The notes under the pieces: model-generated
Told to the model about the DNA's origin: nothing
What the model saw: the letters and a program-made list of their open reading frames with translations, nothing else
The model's database searches: none
Translations under genes and position numbers: made by a program
Part shown: positions 26,624 through 36,483 of the stretch, in pieces
Layout of the letters: the number at the start of each line of letters is the position of its first letter
Numbering within the stretch: position 1 is the stretch's first letter
Assembly: GCF_028743715.1 (NCBI RefSeq)
Contig: NZ_CP117996.1
Coordinates: 1,116,001-1,180,000 of the forward strand
Direction of reading: 5' to 3'
Origin: Microbacterium sp. Clip185
GTDB lineage: Bacteria; Actinomycetota; Actinomycetes; Actinomycetales; Microbacteriaceae
DNA length: 64,000 nucleotides

Positions 26624-26932
26624 ATGATCCTGGTACGTCATGAGATCGGCGAAGTCCTTCGTGAGCTCCGTCAGCAGAAGGGGCGCACCCTTCGGCAGGT
26701 CGCCAGCCGCGCGAGTGTCGCGCTGGGATACCTGAGCGAGGTCGAGCGCGGACAGAAGGAAGCCTCGAGCGAGATCCTCGGTGCCGTGGCCGAGGCGCTG
26801 GATGTTCCCATCTCCACGATCATGCGTGAGGTCTCCGACCGACTCTCGGTGCTGGAGGGCATCAACTCCTTCCCGGATGTCGTGCCGGACGAGCTCGTCG
26901 CTATGGCCTCTCCCGAACTCTCGCTGCGCTGA
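26624..26932 (+). CDS. clgR: ClgR-like XRE-family transcriptional regulator
   Basis: 102 residues from ATG at 26624 behind the strong AAAGGAGGG. A Cro/C1 helix-turn-helix (LRQVASRASVALGYLSEVERGQKEASSEIL) fills most of the protein. ClgR controls Clp protease genes and, in several actinobacteria, recA and DNA-repair genes; the place between cinA and recA is the conserved one. A 140-base upstream region holds possible -10 boxes (for example TAGCGT at 26574-26579) but no operator I can assign. Confidence 0.88.
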   Translation: MILVRHEIGEVLRELRQQKGRTLRQVASRASVALGYLSEVERGQKEASSEILGAVAEALDVPISTIMREVSDRLSVLEGINSFPDVVPDELVAMASPELSLR

Positions 26933-27154
26933 ATGCGCCGCAGCGAGTTCGATCGCGCCGTCCGGGACGAGTTCGGCTCGCGCGGAGCGTATCTGGTCGA
27001 TGACCTCGTGCTCGCCGGCGCCGGCGATCGCACGGCGGCGCAAGCATTGGCCGCGGGCGAGCCCACACGCGACGTGTGGCTCGCGCTGTGCGCGGAGATG
27101 GATGTGCCGCCGAACCGGCGGTACGGAGTGGGGCGGCTCGAACCGCGGCGCTGA
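26933..27154 (+). CDS. DUF3046 protein
   Basis: 73 residues, starting at the base after the clgR stop. MRRSEFDRAVRDEFG, VLAGAGDRTAAQALAAGEPTRDVW and CAEMDVPPNRRYGVG are the DUF3046 blocks. A small actinobacterial helical protein regularly found before recA; function unknown. Confidence 0.88.
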   Translation: MRRSEFDRAVRDEFGSRGAYLVDDLVLAGAGDRTAAQALAAGEPTRDVWLALCAEMDVPPNRRYGVGRLEPRR

Positions 27155-27167
27155 CGACGGCGTGTCG

Positions 27168-27197
27168 TCGAAGATCTGTTCGATTCACGCGTAGTGT
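27168..27197 (+). promoter_or_regulatory. LexA (SOS) box and -10 of the recA promoter
   Basis: TCGAAGATCTGTTCGA (27168-27183) matches the actinobacterial SOS consensus TCGAAC-N4-GTTCGA at 11 of 12 defined positions. TAGTGT (27192-27197) is a plausible -10 box, so the operator covers the -35 region. The leader to the recA ATG is then about 180 bases. Confidence 0.8.
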
Positions 27198-27380
27198 TCT
27201 GCACAGACGGCGTCCGAGGGATGTCTGTCCACGGATGCGGAGCATTCCGACGCGATGTCGGAGGCCCTGCCTACCGTGGGAGATGTCGCAACGACACGTA
27301 CGCCTTGCCGCCGAAGCCGGACCCTGTGCCGGGCGGAGCGGCAGCCTACAGGCGACCGACATCGAGCAGAAGGAACCCTC

Positions 27381-28427
27381 ATGCCCTCACCCGCAGACCG
27401 CGAGAAAGCCCTCGAATCGGCGCTCGCCCTGATCGACCGGCAGTTCGGAAAGGGCTCGGTCATGCGACTGGGCAGCGAAGACCGCGCCCCGGTCGAGATC
27501 ATCCCGACAGGTTCCATCGCGCTGGATGTCGCACTCGGCGTCGGCGGACTGCCGCGTGGACGCATCATCGAGATCTACGGTCCCGAATCCTCCGGTAAGA
27601 CCACACTCACCCTGCATGCGATCGCCAACGCGCAGCGCGCGGGCGGAATCGCCGCCTTCATAGACGCCGAGCATGCGCTCGACCCCGACTACGCCAAGAA
27701 GCTCGGTGTCGACATCGACCAGCTCCTGGTGTCGCAGCCCGACACGGGAGAGCAGGCTCTCGAGATCGCCGACATGCTGGTGCGCTCGGGCGCCATCGAC
27801 CTCGTCGTCATCGACTCGGTCGCAGCCCTCGTGCCCAAGGCGGAGATCGAGGGCGAGATGGGCGACAGTCACGTCGGTCTGCAGGCGCGCCTCATGTCGC
27901 AGGCGCTGCGCAAGCTGACAGGTGGTCTGAACCAGACGAAGACCACCGCGATCTTCATCAACCAGCTCCGCGAGAAGATCGGCGTGTTCTTCGGATCGCC
28001 GGAGACGACCGCGGGTGGTAAGGCGCTCAAGTTCTACGCGTCGGTCCGCCTCGACATCCGTCGCATCGAGACGCTGAAGGACGGCACGGAGGCGGTGGGT
28101 AACCGCACCCGTGTCAAGGTCGTCAAGAACAAGATGGCGCCGCCCTTCAAGCAGGCCGAGTTCGACATCCTGTTCGGTACCGGCATCTCCCGCGAGGGAA
28201 GCCTGATCGACTTCGGTGTCGACCAGGGCATCGTCAAGAAGTCGGGTTCCTGGTTCACCTACGACGGCGAGCAGCTGGGTCAGGGCAAGGAGAACGCCCG
28301 TAACTTCCTGCGCAACAACGCCGACGTCGCCGCGGAGATCGAGCAGAAGATCAAGACCAAGCTCGGTATCGGCCCCGTCGTCGAGGCGCCGGTCGAAGAC
28401 GAGCTGGCTCAGCGTCGCCCGGCATGA
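27381..28427 (+). CDS. recA: Recombinase RecA
   Basis: 348 residues from ATG at 27381 (AGAAGGA upstream). ATP-dependent strand exchange and co-protease for LexA. Walker [10 protein letters not shown] at about 67-75, the L1/L2 DNA loops around [20 protein letters not shown] and [14 protein letters not shown], and the usual C-terminal domain with an acidic end. No intein. SOS box upstream; recX overlaps by four bases. Confidence 0.98.
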   Translation: MPSPADREKALESALALIDRQFGKGSVMRLGSEDRAPVEIIPTGSIALDVALGVGGLPRGRIIEIYGPESSGKTTLTLHAIANAQRAGGIAAFIDAEHALDPDYAKKLGVDIDQLLVSQPDTGEQALEIADMLVRSGAIDLVVIDSVAALVPKAEIEGEMGDSHVGLQARLMSQALRKLTGGLNQTKTTAIFINQLREKIGVFFGSPETTAGGKALKFYASVRLDIRRIETLKDGTEAVGNRTRVKVVKNKMAPPFKQAEFDILFGTGISREGSLIDFGVDQGIVKKSGSWFTYDGEQLGQGKENARNFLRNNADVAAEIEQKIKTKLGIGPVVEAPVEDELAQRRPA

Positions 28428-29128
28428 CCCGTGAGGACGACCGGGGCGAGGGGGAGACCCTCGCCCCGGTGATCCCGCTCTTCGGTGAGCGCTCGGCGGC
28501 CGCCGCGTCGTCTCGCGAGGAGTCGGTACCGCGGGCGCGTCGCCCGTTCTTCGCCCCCGAACCTGATGACGCCCCGGACGCTCCGGCATCCGGTCGGCCG
28601 TTCGAGGTCGACATCGATTCCGAAGGGGGTGATGCGGCCATCGCGCAGGCGGCGTCGGACGCGTTGCTACGGAAGCTGCGGTCGCGGTCCTTCTCCGAAC
28701 GCGAAGCGCGCACCTTCCTCGCTCAGCACGAGCTCTCGAGCGACGCCGTCGAGGACATCGTGGCGGACTTCCTCCGCCTGTCCTACCTCGACGACGCGGC
28801 GCTGGCGGAGCAGCTGGTGCACGTCGGTGTCTCCCGAAAGGGCGAAGGGCGCATGGCGATCGCGCAGGCGATGGCCCGCCGCGGCATCCCGCGCGACGTC
28901 GCCGATGCCGCTCTGGACGCCGTGGGCGATGACGACGCCGAGCGCGCCCTCGAGTTCGCGCGTCGCAAGGCGACGTCGATCGGCGGCCGGGACGACGAGG
29001 CGGCGTTGCGCCGGCTCGTCGGTCAGCTCGCGCGCCGCGGCTATCCGTCATCGGTGGCGATGACCGCGGCGAGGCAGGCCCTCGCCGAGGCGCGGCGTCC
29101 GGCCGCCCGCGGTCCCCGCTTCGACTGA
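28424..29128 (+). CDS. recX: Regulatory protein RecX
   Basis: 234 residues, ATGA overlap with recA. After a disordered acidic N-terminal third come the three tandem helical repeats of RecX ([64 protein letters not shown]). RecX binds RecA filaments and inhibits them. The long N-terminal extension is normal in actinobacteria. Confidence 0.93.
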   Translation: MTREDDRGEGETLAPVIPLFGERSAAAASSREESVPRARRPFFAPEPDDAPDAPASGRPFEVDIDSEGGDAAIAQAASDALLRKLRSRSFSEREARTFLAQHELSSDAVEDIVADFLRLSYLDDAALAEQLVHVGVSRKGEGRMAIAQAMARRGIPRDVADAALDAVGDDDAERALEFARRKATSIGGRDDEAALRRLVGQLARRGYPSSVAMTAARQALAEARRPAARGPRFD

Positions 29129-29188
29129 ACGGACGTCGCGTCCGCCTGCGGTGCCGGTCGATCACGCGAACGTAGAATGGCTCCCATC

Positions 29189-30733
29189 ATGACGATCCCC
29201 TCGAGCGCTCCGACCCTCATCGCCGCCTCGCCCGCCGCGCTCGACGCGGACGGCCGCGCGCGGACCTACGAGGTGCGTACTTTCGGCTGCCAGATGAACG
29301 TGCACGACTCCGAGCGTCTCTCGGGATCGTTGGAGTCCGCGGGCTACGTGCCGGCCGAGCCCGGCGCCGAGGCCGACGTCGTGGTGATCAACACGTGCGC
29401 CGTGCGCGACAATGCCGCCGGCAAGCTCTACGGAACGCTCGGGCACCTGAAGTCGCGCAAGAGTGCGCACGCGGGGATGCAGATCGCCGTCGGCGGCTGC
29501 CTGGCGCAGATGGACAAGCAGACGGTCGTCGACAAGGCCCCATGGGTGGATGTCGTCTTCGGTACCCACAACATGGGATCGCTGCCGAAGCTCCTCGAGC
29601 GAGCGCGGCACAACGAGGAGGCCGAGCTCGAGATCCTCGAATCCCTCGACGTCTTCCCCTCGACGCTGCCCACGAAGCGCGACAGCGTGTACAGCGGCTG
29701 GGTCTCGATCTCGGTGGGCTGCAACAACACCTGCACGTTCTGCATCGTCCCGAGCCTTCGCGGTAAGGAGAAGGACCGCCGCCCCGGCGACATCCTGAGC
29801 GAGATCCGGCTGCTGGTCGATGACGGCGCGATCGAGGTCACGCTGCTCGGTCAGAATGTGAACTCCTACGGGGTGGAGTTCGGTGATCGTCAGGCGTTCG
29901 GCAAGCTCCTGCGCGCCGCAGGGGAGATCGAGGGTCTGGAGCGGATCCGCTTCACGAGCCCTCATCCCGCAGCCTTCACCGACGACGTCATCGACGCGAT
30001 GGCGGAGACGCCCGCGGTCATGCCGCAGCTGCACATGCCGCTGCAGTCCGGCAGCGACCGCATCCTCAAAGCCATGCGCCGCTCGTACCGTTCGGAGCGC
30101 TTCCTCGGCATCCTCGATCGGGTGCGCGCGCGCATTCCGCACGCTGCGATCTCCACCGACATCATCGTCGGTTTCCCGGGCGAGACCGAAGAGGACTTCC
30201 AGGAGACGCTGCGGGTCGTCGAACAGGCGCGGTTCGCGAGCGCCTTCACGTTCCAGTACTCGATCCGCGAAGGCACACCCGCCGCCACGATGGACGAGCA
30301 GGTGCCGAAGGAGATCGTGCAGGAGCGTTACGAGCGCCTCGTCGCCCTGCAGGAGCGCATCAGCCTCGAGGAGAACCAGAAGCAGGTGGGTCGCCGCCTC
30401 GACGTGCTCGTCTCCGCCGGCGAGGGCAAGAAGGACGCGGCCACGCGGCGACTGACCGGTCGCGCCGAAGACAATCGACTGGTGCACTTCGAGGTCCCCG
30501 ACGGCTCGCCGGTGCCGCGCCCCGGCGATGTCGTCTCGGTCGTCGTCACGCACGCGGCGCCCTTCCATCTGCTGGCCGATTCGCCGGACGGCGCCCCGCT
30601 CGCGATCCGGCGCACACGTTCGGGCGATGCATGGGATCGCGCCGAGGCCGATTCCTGCGGCGTGCCCGCTCCCGCCGGCTCGGGCCCGAAGGCGGTCTCC
30701 CTGGGTCTTCCGTCGCTGCGTCGGGATCAGTGA
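29189..30733 (+). CDS. miaB: tRNA-2-methylthio-N6-dimethylallyladenosine synthase
   Basis: 514 residues if started at ATG 29189; an ATG at 29177 overlaps the -10 box TAGAAT (29173-29178) and is therefore less likely. Radical-SAM methylthiotransferase acting on A37 of tRNAs reading U-starting codons. N-terminal cluster cysteines in FGCQMNVHD (C34), NTCAVRD and GGCLAQ; radical [11 protein letters not shown] (CxxxCxxC) near residue 178; TRAM domain at the end. miaA follows with a one-base overlap (TGATG). Confidence 0.95.
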   Translation: MTIPSSAPTLIAASPAALDADGRARTYEVRTFGCQMNVHDSERLSGSLESAGYVPAEPGAEADVVVINTCAVRDNAAGKLYGTLGHLKSRKSAHAGMQIAVGGCLAQMDKQTVVDKAPWVDVVFGTHNMGSLPKLLERARHNEEAELEILESLDVFPSTLPTKRDSVYSGWVSISVGCNNTCTFCIVPSLRGKEKDRRPGDILSEIRLLVDDGAIEVTLLGQNVNSYGVEFGDRQAFGKLLRAAGEIEGLERIRFTSPHPAAFTDDVIDAMAETPAVMPQLHMPLQSGSDRILKAMRRSYRSERFLGILDRVRARIPHAAISTDIIVGFPGETEEDFQETLRVVEQARFASAFTFQYSIREGTPAATMDEQVPKEIVQERYERLVALQERISLEENQKQVGRRLDVLVSAGEGKKDAATRRLTGRAEDNRLVHFEVPDGSPVPRPGDVVSVVVTHAAPFHLLADSPDGAPLAIRRTRSGDAWDRAEADSCGVPAPAGSGPKAVSLGLPSLRRDQ

Positions 30734-31644
30734 TGTCCGTGCCCCGGCTGTGGATCGTGGCCGGGGCCACCGGCACGGGCAAGACCGGGATCTCGCTCGC
30801 GCTGGCCGAGGAGCTCGCAGCGCGAGGCCGCACGGCCGAGATCGTCAACGCGGACGCCATGCAGCTGTATCGCGGCATGGACATCGGAACGGCGAAGCTA
30901 CCCGTCGCCGAGCGACGCGGAATCCCTCACCACCTCTTCGACGTGCTCGAGGTCGCCGAAGAAGCCGCAGTTGCGGACTACCAGCCGCGAGCACGGCAGA
31001 CGATCGAGGCGATCAACGCCCGCGGGTCTGATGCGATCCTCGTCGGAGGCTCGGGACTGTACGTGTCCGCCGTCGCGTACGACTTCCGCTTTCCTCCCCG
31101 CGACGAAGCGCTGCGCCGGGCGCTGGAGGCGGAGCTGGACGAGGTCGGACCCGGTGTGCTGTACGAGCGCCTGCGCAGCGTCGATCCTGCCACCGCGGAA
31201 CGCGTCGACCCGCACAACGGCCGGCGCATCGTGCGGGCGCTCGAGATCCTGGCGCAGGGCGCCACGACGCACGGCGCTGCGCTGCCCGAAGACCCCCGTC
31301 TGTGGCACCCGCGGACGCACCTGCTGGTCGCGCATGAAGAGCGGGACGTCCTCGTGCCCCGTCTGGACGCCCGCGTCGATCAGATGTGGCGTGACGGCCT
31401 GCTCGACGAGGTCGCAGCCCTGCGCGAGCGCGGACTCGACAGGGGCGTCACGGCGCGCAGGGCCATCGGGTATGCGCAGGCCATCGGGGAGCTCGACGGT
31501 CGGTTGAGCCGCGACGAGGCCATCGCTCGGACACAGGCGCTCACCCGTCGCTACGCGCGACGCCAGGTCTCCTGGTTCCGCCGCTACACAGCCGCCCGCC
31601 GCGTCACAGCGGGAATGGCAGTCGCGGATATCGTCGACGGGTGA
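30733..31644 (+). CDS. miaA: tRNA dimethylallyltransferase
   Basis: 303 residues. Adds the isopentenyl group to A37 of tRNA, the substrate for MiaB. P-loop GATGTGKTG at residues 11-19, the DMAPP-binding [28 protein letters not shown], and the C-terminal RQVSWFRRY. Its start overlaps the miaB stop and its stop overlaps the GTG of the next gene (GTGA), so miaB-miaA-GNAT are one operon. Confidence 0.95.
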   Translation: MSVPRLWIVAGATGTGKTGISLALAEELAARGRTAEIVNADAMQLYRGMDIGTAKLPVAERRGIPHHLFDVLEVAEEAAVADYQPRARQTIEAINARGSDAILVGGSGLYVSAVAYDFRFPPRDEALRRALEAELDEVGPGVLYERLRSVDPATAERVDPHNGRRIVRALEILAQGATTHGAALPEDPRLWHPRTHLLVAHEERDVLVPRLDARVDQMWRDGLLDEVAALRERGLDRGVTARRAIGYAQAIGELDGRLSRDEAIARTQALTRRYARRQVSWFRRYTAARRVTAGMAVADIVDG

Positions 31645-32087
31645 CGACGCTCCGCATCCGCCCCTTCGCGACCTCCGACACCGAGGCGGTCGTGGCGCTC
31701 TGGCGCGAAGCGGGCCTGACCCGGCCGTGGAACGATCCGTACCGCGACATCGAGCGCAAGCTCACCGTGCAACCGGAGCTCTTCCTCGTCGCGACACGCG
31801 GGGAACGTGTCTGCGGCTCGGTCATGGCCGGCTACGACGGCCACCGCGGCTGGCTGTACTACCTGGCGGTCGACTCTGCCGACCGGGGGATCGGGGTGGG
31901 GCGTCGACTGGTCCGAGAGGCCGAGGAGCGACTGACGGCGCTGGGATGTCCGAAGGTCCAGCTCATGGTCCGCCCCGAGAACTCCCGGACGCGCGGGTTC
32001 TACGCGGCCCTGGGGTACGAGGACTTCGACACCTGGGCCACCGGGAAGCGCCTCATCGCCGACGAACCAGGCCCGCCCCGCCCGTAG
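31641..32087 (+). CDS. YpeA-like GNAT acetyltransferase
   Basis: 148 residues, GTG at 31641 inside the miaA stop. By eye it matches E. coli YpeA almost block for block: [46 protein letters not shown] (acetyl-CoA loop), [21 protein letters not shown] and GKRLI at the end. YpeA has no well-established substrate. Its stop codon TAG is part of the TAGACT -10 box of dapF. Confidence 0.88.
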   Translation: MTTLRIRPFATSDTEAVVALWREAGLTRPWNDPYRDIERKLTVQPELFLVATRGERVCGSVMAGYDGHRGWLYYLAVDSADRGIGVGRRLVREAEERLTALGCPKVQLMVRPENSRTRGFYAALGYEDFDTWATGKRLIADEPGPPRP

Positions 32088-32096
32088 ACTGGCGGA

Positions 32097-32954
32097 ATGT
32101 CGCGCACGCTCCCGTTCACCAAGGGCCACGGAACCGGGAACGACTTCGTGATTCTCTCCGATCCCGACGGAGAGCTCGAGCTCAGTGACCATCAGATCGC
32201 CGTTCTCTGCGATCGTCGATTCGGTATCGGCGCCGACGGACTACTTCGGGTGGTGCGCTCCGCGCGGATCCCCGAGGGTGCAGCCGCCGCTCGGGCCGGC
32301 GCCGAGTGGTTCATGGACTACCGCAACGCCGACGGATCGAAGGCCGAGATGTGCGGCAACGGCACCCGTGTGTTCGCGCGCTTCCTCGAGGATCAGGGTT
32401 TCGCGTCCCTCGACGTGCCGCTCGGCATCGGCACCCGTGCCGGCGTCAAGACGCTCACGCGCAGTGAACGCGGCTTCGAGGTGGATCTGGGGCAGTGGGT
32501 CGTCGACGAGAACGACGTGCTCGTGCGTGCCCGCGGTCTGGATGTGGCGCGTCCGGGCCAGCCGGTGGACGTCGGAAACCCGCACGTCGTCGTGGCGCTG
32601 TCCTCCGAGGCCGAGCTGGAAGCGCTCGATCTGACGGTGCAGCCCCTCCTCGACCCGCAGCCTCCCGCCGGCGCCAACATCGAGTTCGTCGTGCCGAGTG
32701 ATCCCCTCGTGGTGGGTGGCGTCGGCGGCATCCGGATGCGGGTCTTCGAGCGGGGTGTCGGAGAGACCCTCAGCTGCGGCACCGGCGTGGCTGCCGCAGC
32801 TCTCGCGGTGCGCCACTGGGCAGGGCCCGCGGCGCCGGACGCGTGGGTCGTGGATGTACCCGGAGGGACGCTGGGCGTGCGCATGCACGAGGGGCACGTG
32901 CTGCTGTCCGGGCCCGCCTCACTCGTCTTCCACGGCGAGGTGACGCTCGCCTAA
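32097..32954 (+). CDS. dapF: Diaminopimelate epimerase
   Basis: 285 residues. Converts LL- to meso-diaminopimelate for peptidoglycan and lysine. The two catalytic cysteines are present in [19 protein letters not shown] and [15 protein letters not shown]; the start [12 protein letters not shown] is typical. TAGACT (32085-32090), whose first three bases are the stop codon of the upstream gene, stands exactly six bases before the ATG. The stop overlaps the stop of the convergent MFS gene by three bases. Confidence 0.95.
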   Translation: MSRTLPFTKGHGTGNDFVILSDPDGELELSDHQIAVLCDRRFGIGADGLLRVVRSARIPEGAAAARAGAEWFMDYRNADGSKAEMCGNGTRVFARFLEDQGFASLDVPLGIGTRAGVKTLTRSERGFEVDLGQWVVDENDVLVRARGLDVARPGQPVDVGNPHVVVALSSEAELEALDLTVQPLLDPQPPAGANIEFVVPSDPLVVGGVGGIRMRVFERGVGETLSCGTGVAAAALAVRHWAGPAAPDAWVVDVPGGTLGVRMHEGHVLLSGPASLVFHGEVTLA

Positions 32955-34165
32955 CGGGATGCGGTGCGTGCGCGGCCCTTCGCGGCGGCGGCGCCCACGA
33001 GGCCCATCACGAGCAGGATGAGGGTGGCGGTGAGCACGGGCGCGAAGCCCGCGGCGGCTCCCAGGTTCTGCGCGAGGAGGCCGGACAGAGCGGAGCCCGC
33101 GGCGATCCCGAGGACGATACCGCTCGTGGTGAGGGTCAGCAGGATGCCTGCCCGTCCCTCGTCGGCGGCTTCGCCCACGACGCGGAAGATCGTCAGCAGA
33201 AGAGGGCCCTGGAAGGCGCCTGCGACAAGGCCCGCGCCGACGATCCAGACGACATCGTCGGCCACGAGCATGAGCGACGCTCCCACCATCATCCCGCCCG
33301 CGGCCACGCTCCATCGGGTCCAGGTGCCCACCCGCTCCGGGATCAGCACCATCGACAGCGTGGTGATCGCCGAGCCGACCGCCATGACGGCGTAGAGGAG
33401 CGCACCCGCATCCGGGATGCCGACGCGCTCGGCGAAGGCCGTGAGACCGGTCTGGCTCCCGCCGAAGAACGTCCCCATCGCCAGCATCCCGACGAGCGCG
33501 GCGACCAGCAGGGTCCGCCGTCCCGCCGGTGCCGCGCGCCGAGGCGGCGCGTGGCGCCGGCGCGGGACGCTGCGGTGCGTGCGGTGCACGGCGAACTGCG
33601 TCGCGAAGGCGACCACGAGTCCACCCGCCAGCAGGGTGGCCGCCTGCGGGGATACGAACGCGGCCGTCAGGCCCACTATGGCGGGCCCGAAGATGTAGGA
33701 GATCTCGTCGATGACGCCTTCGAAGGCGAAGGCGGTCGGCAGATCGTCGGGCGCGAGGGAGAGCCACCGCGTGCGGGAGAACGCGCCGACCTGCGGCAGG
33801 CTCAGCCCGATTCCGGCGGCGAGGGCGACCGTCCAGCCGTCGGAGACGTGTCCTGCGCCCCACGTCAGGAGAAGGAGCAGAGCCACGTGCACGACGACGC
33901 CTGCGAGCAGCACCGGGCGCTGTCCGATGCGGTCGGCGATCGCGCCGGAGGCGGGAGCGCCCACGGCCTCACCGATGGCGGCGGCCGCTGCGGCGAAGCC
34001 GCCGACGGCGATCGAACCGGTAGCGGAGGTCACGAGCGTCAGGACGGCGAGCGGGACCATCGACAGCGGAAGGCGCCCAAGGCTCGTGGCGACGAGGTAG
34101 TCCCAGCCGGCGATGCGCGGCAGGGCGCGGTACGAGCGGATGCCGACGGAGGAGGGGGAGGGCAT
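32951..34165 (-). CDS. MFS transporter
   Basis: 404 residues with about twelve hydrophobic helices in two halves split by a basic central loop ([16 protein letters not shown]). The loop 2-3 signature appears as [14 protein letters not shown]. It resembles the DHA1/SetA-like actinobacterial exporters with no ligand that can be predicted. ATG at 34165 with GGAG seven bases upstream. It interrupts the otherwise conserved dapF-hflX order. Confidence 0.85.
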   Translation of the reverse strand: MPSPSSVGIRSYRALPRIAGWDYLVATSLGRLPLSMVPLAVLTLVTSATGSIAVGGFAAAAAAIGEAVGAPASGAIADRIGQRPVLLAGVVVHVALLLLLTWGAGHVSDGWTVALAAGIGLSLPQVGAFSRTRWLSLAPDDLPTAFAFEGVIDEISYIFGPAIVGLTAAFVSPQAATLLAGGLVVAFATQFAVHRTHRSVPRRRHAPPRRAAPAGRRTLLVAALVGMLAMGTFFGGSQTGLTAFAERVGIPDAGALLYAVMAVGSAITTLSMVLIPERVGTWTRWSVAAGGMMVGASLMLVADDVVWIVGAGLVAGAFQGPLLLTIFRVVGEAADEGRAGILLTLTTSGIVLGIAAGSALSGLLAQNLGAAAGFAPVLTATLILLVMGLVGAAAAKGRARTASR

Positions 34166-34244
34166 ACGGGAACTCCGATCGGCGCATCCCCCGCCCGAAC
34201 TGCGCCCTCAGCCCATCAGTCGTTGTGAGGCGAGCGTATCACCG

Positions 34245-34886
34245 TCAGGGCAGCGGGATGGGAGCGGTGATCTCGGCCCCGTGGCGACGGATCTTGAGCA
34301 CGCGGAAGCCGCGCGCCGTCGCGGTGCGGTGCACGCTGAAGCCGGCGGGGAAGGATGCGGCCAGCCAGCGCTGGAGCGAATCAGCGCCCAGATTGCGCGC
34401 GACCACGAGCCACGCGTCCGAGCGCTCGTCCAGTCGCGGGATCCACCGCTCGAGCATGCCGTGCAACTCGTTCTTGCCGACACGGATCGGGGGATTCGAT
34501 CGGATGGTGCGGAAGGCGATGTCGTCGGGAACATCGTCGGGGGTCACCGCGTTGATGTTGCTGAGGCCGAGGTTCTCCGCGTTGCGGCGGACGAGATCGA
34601 GCGCCCGTTGGTTCACATCGACCGCCCACACCGTGGCGTGGGGCGACGCGAGCGCCAGCGAGAGTGAGATCGGGCCCCAGCCGCATCCGAGATCGAGGAA
34701 GTGCCCCCCGGCCGGCGGCGGCGGCGTGTTGCTCAGCAGCACCGCGGTGCCCGCATCCAGTCGATCCGGGCTGAACACTCCGCCGGCCGTCGTCACATCG
34801 ATGTCGCGACCGGCCACGGTCACACGGATGGTGCGGAGGTTCTCGGGACTGGCGGGTGACGCGGTGAAGTAGTGGTCACTCCCCAT
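34245..34886 (-). CDS. RsmC/RlmG-type class I SAM methyltransferase
   Basis: 213 residues. FLDLGCGWGPISLSLAL is SAM motif I, VWAVDVNQRALDLVRRNAE motif II, and SNPPIRVGK is the NPPI/F motif of N-methyltransferases acting on exocyclic amines, as in 16S and 23S rRNA guanine N2 enzymes. The long N-terminal pseudo-domain of E. coli RsmC is absent, normal for the short actinobacterial form. The start is fixed by TACGCT (34898-34893), six bases before the ATG. It is divergent from hflX. Confidence 0.87.
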   Translation of the reverse strand: MGSDHYFTASPASPENLRTIRVTVAGRDIDVTTAGGVFSPDRLDAGTAVLLSNTPPPPAGGHFLDLGCGWGPISLSLALASPHATVWAVDVNQRALDLVRRNAENLGLSNINAVTPDDVPDDIAFRTIRSNPPIRVGKNELHGMLERWIPRLDERSDAWLVVARNLGADSLQRWLAASFPAGFSVHRTATARGFRVLKIRRHGAEITAPIPLP

Positions 34887-34924
34887 ACACGAAGCGTAGC
34901 GGTAAGTCCCCGAAGGCGGGAGGC

Positions 34925-34930
34925 TAGAGT
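34925..34930 (+). promoter_or_regulatory. -10 box of hflX
   Basis: TAGAGT, 31 bases before the hflX ATG, which has its own ribosome-binding GAAAGGA. This is a leadered transcript, unlike its divergent leaderless neighbour. Confidence 0.5.
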
Positions 34931-34961
34931 GAGCGGGCGCGAGACGCCCCGAAAGGAAACG

Positions 34962-36476
34962 ATGACAGAAACACCCCCGTCCACCGACGAGCAGCGGCTC
35001 GACGACGTCGACCGGGTGCTCTCGCGAGCGGACGCTCGCGCCAGGATGCGCGGCCCCGTGGCCGGAGCGCAGGCGCTGCAGGATGCGGCGACCGTCGCCG
35101 ACGGCTTCGACGACGGTGAGCAGTTCGACCGTGAGGAACGTCAGGCATTGCGCCGCGTCGGCGGTCTGTCGACCGAACTCGAGGACGTCACGGAGGTCGA
35201 GTACCGCCAGCTGCGGCTCGAGAACGTCGTGCTCGTGGGCGTTCACCCGCAAGGTGCGACCGAGGACGCCGAGAACTCGCTGCGCGAGCTCGCGGCTCTC
35301 GCCGAGACCGCGGGTGCCGTCGTGCTCGACGGTGTGCTCCAGCGCCGCCCGCATCCTGATCCCGCGACCTACATCGGCCGCGGAAAGGCGGAGGAGCTGC
35401 GTGACATCGTCGCCGCTGTCGGCGCCGACACCGTCATCGCCGACACGGAGCTCGCTGCGAGCCAACGGCGTGCGCTCGAGGATGTCGTCAAGGTGAAGGT
35501 GATCGATCGCACCACGGTGATCCTCGACATCTTCAGCCAGCACGCGAAGAGCCGCGAGGGCAAGGCACAGGTCGAGCTCGCGCAGCTCGAATACCTCCTG
35601 CCGCGCCTGCGCGGTTGGGGTGAGTCGATGAGCCGGCAGGCCGGTGGCCAGGTCGGAGCCGGCGGCGCCGGTATGGGCTCGCGCGGACCCGGTGAGACGA
35701 AGATCGAGCTCGATCGCCGCCGCATCCGCACCCGGATGGCGCAGCTGCGCCGTCAGATCCGTGATTTCGCCCCTGCCCGCGACGCCAAGCGCGCCGAGCG
35801 CAAGCGCAACACGATCCCCGCGGTGGCGATCGCCGGGTACACGAACGCCGGCAAGTCGAGCCTCCTGAACCGTCTGACGCGCGCCGGCGTCCTCGTGGAG
35901 AACGCCCTGTTCGCCACGCTGGATGCCACCGTTCGACGCTCGGTGACCGAGGATGGGCGCATCTACACGTTGACCGACACTGTCGGTTTCGTGCGTAACC
36001 TCCCCCACCAGCTGGTCGAGGCGTTCCGCTCGACGCTCGAAGAGGTCGGCGACGCCGACGTCATCGTGCATGTCGTCGACGGCTCGCATCCCGATCCCGC
36101 CGCCCAGCTCGCAACCGTTCACGACGTGATCGGCGATGTCGGCGCACGTGACACGCGGGAGATCGTCGTGTTCAACAAGGCCGACCTCATCGACGACGAC
36201 ACCCGGCTCCTGCTGCGCGGTCTCGTGCCGTCAGCGGTGTTCGTGTCGTCGCGCACAGGCGAAGGCATCGACGAGCTCCGTCGGGTCATCGAGGACGCGC
36301 TGCCGCTCCCGGAGGTCGAGCTGCGGGTCCTGCTGCCCTACGACCGCGGCGATCTCGTTTCGGCCGTGCATGAGCACGGGATGATCTACGAGGAGACGCA
36401 CGAGGCGGAGGGCACGGCCCTGCACGCCCGCGTCGGCGCGGCACTTGCCGGCAGGCTCGAGGCCTTCCTCGCCTGA
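34962..36476 (+). CDS. hflX: GTPase HflX
   Basis: 504 residues from ATG at 34962 (AAAGGA upstream). Ribosome-associated GTPase that splits stalled 70S ribosomes. HflX N-terminal domain with the Gly-rich GGQVGAGGAGMGSRGPGET, then the G domain: P-loop GYTNAGKSS (about 293-301), switch DTVGFVRNLPHQLVEAF and NKAD in VFNKADLID. The N-terminal 80-residue extension is longer than in E. coli, usual in actinobacteria. Convergent with the S9 peptidase gene, seven bases away. Confidence 0.94.
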   Translation: MTETPPSTDEQRLDDVDRVLSRADARARMRGPVAGAQALQDAATVADGFDDGEQFDREERQALRRVGGLSTELEDVTEVEYRQLRLENVVLVGVHPQGATEDAENSLRELAALAETAGAVVLDGVLQRRPHPDPATYIGRGKAEELRDIVAAVGADTVIADTELAASQRRALEDVVKVKVIDRTTVILDIFSQHAKSREGKAQVELAQLEYLLPRLRGWGESMSRQAGGQVGAGGAGMGSRGPGETKIELDRRRIRTRMAQLRRQIRDFAPARDAKRAERKRNTIPAVAIAGYTNAGKSSLLNRLTRAGVLVENALFATLDATVRRSVTEDGRIYTLTDTVGFVRNLPHQLVEAFRSTLEEVGDADVIVHVVDGSHPDPAAQLATVHDVIGDVGARDTREIVVFNKADLIDDDTRLLLRGLVPSAVFVSSRTGEGIDELRRVIEDALPLPEVELRVLLPYDRGDLVSAVHEHGMIYEETHEAEGTALHARVGAALAGRLEAFLA

Positions 36477-36483
36477 GTGTGCC

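Noticed and set aside
29177..29188. ATG at 29177 as the miaB start
   Set aside because: It overlaps the TAGAAT -10 box; transcription would start downstream of it.
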